In this document: in pieces, positions 38,883 to 38,894 of the stretch | Layout of the letters: every line of letters starts with the position of its first letter | How positions within the stretch are numbered: the first letter of the stretch is position 1 | NCBI GenBank assembly: GCA_002786495.1 | Contig: PCSZ01000050.1 | Location: 16,390 to 55,283 of the forward strand | DNA from: Candidatus Uhrbacteria bacterium CG22_combo_CG10-13_8_21_14_all_47_17 | GTDB taxonomy: Bacteria > Patescibacteriota > Patescibacteriia > 2-12-FULL-60-25 | Direction: 5' to 3' | DNA: 38,894 nt | Notes under the pieces: generated by a model | What the model saw: the letters and a program-made list of their open reading frames with translations, nothing else | Databases searched by the model: none | Told to the model about the DNA's origin: nothing | Program-made: the position numbers and the translations under genes

Positions 38883-38894
38883 GTATTCAGGCTT

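Overview
The window looks like a chromosome segment from a Patescibacteria (candidate phyla radiation, CPR) bacterium, most likely of the Parcubacteria lineage. This rests on gene content and is inference: no rRNA is present and no search was run. The supporting pattern is a PrgI / TraC-like / VirB4 / VirB6-like type IV secretion (T4SS) cluster mixed with housekeeping genes, a Rel protein cut short after its TGS domain, a TopA without zinc fingers, isolated tRNA genes and very short intergenic gaps. TGA is used as an ordinary stop (scpA, dacA), so the code appears standard.

Layout. 1-4743: 3' part of a lytic transglycosylase gene, radA, convergent recG, and a two-TM protein. 4765-5348: tRNA-Arg(GCG) and a PrxQ/Bcp peroxiredoxin. 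5419-9541: an accessory stretch with an XRE regulator, a frameshifted gene, a small lipoprotein, two tiny membrane peptides and two broken nuclease-family genes. 9664-9952: two divergent tRNA-Ser genes. 10174-11854: a gene split by an in-frame TAG, a nitroreductase, and a 46-residue putative zinc protein with a structured leader. 11978-20897: the T4SS cluster on the minus strand, ending in comFC. 21057-28298: LCP protein, der, pth, dprA and topA on the plus strand. 28311-32737: an acidic coiled-coil protein, rel, parB and parA. 32794-35545: a CPA2 antiporter, tRNA-Leu(CAA), initiator tRNA-fMet, a membrane protein and a second CAT tRNA. 35581-38867: scpA-scpB-dacA-glycosyltransferase operon.

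How the genes fit together. The T4SS cluster, its co-oriented comFC and nearby dprA are consistent with a DNA-uptake or exchange module. ParAB and ScpAB serve chromosome segregation; dacA, the LCP protein and the lytic transglycosylase serve the cell wall.

The most unusual signals are: (1) a recurring promoter design in which an (often extended) -10 box ends 4-8 nt, usually exactly 6 nt, before the ATG, implying widespread leaderless mRNAs; (2) accessory genes broken by single-base indels in A-runs, one of whose called reading frame runs through its own terminator; (3) a gene interrupted by TAG but otherwise intact; (4) an initiator tRNA with C33 and A29-U41; (5) a tRNA-Arg with a GCG anticodon; (6) a leader hairpin hiding the Shine-Dalgarno of a 46-residue protein. 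I did not find a convincing large undescribed system.
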